Shown in pieces: positions 5,783 to 6,866 of a stretch of DNA of 6,866 nt; position 1 is the first letter of the stretch, and each line of letters begins with the position of its first letter. The position numbers and the translations under genes are program-made. The DNA comes from RGIG2206 sp045540915 (GTDB lineage: Bacteria > Bacillota > Clostridia > Oscillospirales > Acutalibacteraceae), in the NCBI GenBank assembly GCA_045540915.1, contig JAZQID010000026.1, forward strand, positions 1 to 6,866, written 5' to 3'. The notes under the pieces were generated by a model that was not told the origin of the DNA, did not search any database, and worked only from the letters and a program-made list of their open reading frames with translations.

Positions 5783-5808
5783 AAATATAATTTTTGGAGG
5801 TTAAATCT

Positions 5809-6866
5809 ATGTTTGAAGGTTACCAGATTTTCAAGACCGAGATCGCCGGCCGTCCTTTTTCAATCGAGGTCGGTAAGCTCGGACAGCTTGCAAACGGCTC
5901 TGTTATGGCCCGCTACGGTGAAACTGCCGTGTTCTGCGCCGTAACCGCTTCTGCAAAGCCCCGTGACGGCATCGACTTTTTCCCGCTCTCCGTCGATTTT
6001 GAGGAGAAGCTCTATTCTGTCGGCCGCATCCCCGGCTCCTTTATGCGCCGTGAGGGTCGTCCCACCGAGAAGGCAATTCTTGCCTCCCGTATGATCGACC
6101 GTCCCATCCGTCCGCTTTTCCCCAAGACAATGCGTAACGACGTTTCGGTCGTCTGCACCGTTATGTCCACCGATCCCGATTGCTCGCCTGAGATCACCGC
6201 TATGCTCGGTACCTCTTGCGCTATCGCAATCTCCGACATTCCTTGGAACGGACCTGTCAGCGGCGTTGTCGCAGGCTATGTCGACGGCGAGATCGTTTTC
6301 AATCCGACTCAGGCTCAGGCTCAGAAGTCGCAGATGCACGTAACCGTCGTTTCTACCGATAAGAAGGTTGCAATGATCGAGGCCGGCGCTAACGAGATTC
6401 CCGATGATATTATGCTCGAGGCCATTCTTAAGGCTCACGAGTTCAATCAGGCTATCGTCTCCTTTATCAATGACGTAGTTGCACAGGTCGGTAAGCCCAA
6501 GTTTGAGTTTGTTGACTGTGAGGTCGACCACGATCTCTTCGAGGCTGTAAAGGAATTTGCAGTTGAGAAGGTTCGCTTCGCTATGGACACCGACGATAAG
6601 CGCATCCGCGATGCACGCCTTAAGCCTATCTATGAGGAAGTTCACGCTAAGTTTGACGGCGATGAAGGCGAGCACGCAGGCGAGATCGAAGAGTGTATGT
6701 ACAAGCTTCAGAAGTTCGTCGTCCGCAGCTGGCTCATCAACGACAAGAAGCGCGTTGACGGCCGCGGCATCGATGACATTCGCCCCTTGGCATCCGAGGT
6801 TGGCCTGCTTCCGAGAGCACATGGCTCGGGCCTCTTCACCAGAGGACAGACTCAGGTTCTCACCGT
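5809..6866 (+). CDS. pnp: Polyribonucleotide nucleotidyltransferase (PNPase), 3' end outside the window
   Basis: The frame stays open to the right edge; 352 of the usual roughly 700 residues are visible. PNPase is a trimeric 3'-5' phosphorolytic exoribonuclease that degrades RNA to nucleoside diphosphates and can add tails. The first RNase PH domain is clear: NGSVMARYGETAVFCAVTAS (29-48), FFPLSVDFEEKLYSVGRIPGSFMRREGRPTEKAIL (57-91) and SRMIDRPIRPLFP (93-105). A helical linker spans about 240-305. The second RNase PH domain opens with RVDGRGIDDIRPL (315-327) and HGSGLFTRGQTQVLT. The catalytic centre of that domain and the KH and S1 RNA-binding domains lie beyond the window. The start ATG is 8 nt after TTGGAGG (5794-5800). 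It follows rpsO in the common bacterial order, separated by a hairpin and a structured 175-nt leader. Confidence 0.97.
   Translation, partial: MFEGYQIFKTEIAGRPFSIEVGKLGQLANGSVMARYGETAVFCAVTASAKPRDGIDFFPLSVDFEEKLYSVGRIPGSFMRREGRPTEKAILASRMIDRPIRPLFPKTMRNDVSVVCTVMSTDPDCSPEITAMLGTSCAIAISDIPWNGPVSGVVAGYVDGEIVFNPTQAQAQKSQMHVTVVSTDKKVAMIEAGANEIPDDIMLEAILKAHEFNQAIVSFINDVVAQVGKPKFEFVDCEVDHDLFEAVKEFAVEKVRFAMDTDDKRIRDARLKPIYEEVHAKFDGDEGEHAGEIEECMYKLQKFVVRSWLINDKKRVDGRGIDDIRPLASEVGLLPRAHGSGLFTRGQTQVLT

Noticed and set aside
5786..5791. TATAAT just ahead of pnp as a separate promoter
   Set aside because: No -35 element lies 16-18 nt upstream and the start would fall at the ribosome binding site; it is more likely part of the AT-rich region before it.
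5860..6822. A 320-codon open frame on the - strand opposite pnp
   Set aside because: The + strand frame from 5809 encodes unmistakable PNPase; the antisense frame is a by-product of its codon bias and has no ribosome binding site or family resemblance.

Overview
The window looks like chromosomal DNA of a Gram-positive anaerobe of the class Clostridia, probably an uncultured gut-type Oscillospirales/Ruminococcaceae relative (inference). The reasons are strong GGAGG-type ribosome binding sites, consensus sigma-A promoters, an AbrB/SpoVT-type regulator with a cysteine-rich tail, a tandem glycine riboswitch, a homodimeric-type glycyl-tRNA synthetase and an rpsO-pnp pair. Base composition is moderate, and I see no insertion sequence, phage gene, tRNA, rRNA or CRISPR array.

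Layout. Bases 1-1377 (+) hold the C-terminal part of a membrane protein that follows the plan of a P1B-type (heavy-metal) P-type ATPase but has lost nearly every catalytic motif: a pseudo-ATPase and the most unusual protein here. A consensus promoter (1405-1433) then drives a small AbrB-like regulator with two CxxC pairs (1478-1735). A second promoter (1766-1794) starts a leader carrying a tandem glycine riboswitch with a leader-linker kink-turn (1815-1988), competing hairpins and an intrinsic terminator (2037-2068). Downstream is a sodium:alanine/glycine symporter of the AGCS family (2096-3649). It converges on glyS (3740-5143, -) across two back-to-back hairpins. glyS has its own sigma-A promoter, a leader of about 28 nt and no T-box. 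Divergent from glyS is the rpsO promoter (5239-5267). Its mRNA leader can form two mutually exclusive helices, one of which would cover the rpsO ribosome binding site. rpsO (5370-5633) is followed by a strong hairpin. A 175-nt gap before pnp (5809 to the right edge, truncated) contains a second long, nearly continuous hairpin, suited to RNase III processing and PNPase autoregulation.

How the parts fit. The middle of the window is a glycine locus: the riboswitch senses glycine, the symporter probably moves it, and glyS loads it onto tRNA. The right part is the conserved rpsO-pnp translation/RNA-decay unit with two RNA control elements that standard annotation would miss. The truncated pseudo-ATPase and the AbrB-like regulator show no obvious functional link to the rest. 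The best candidates for undescribed biology are the pseudo-P-type ATPase and the two leader RNAs of rpsO and pnp.
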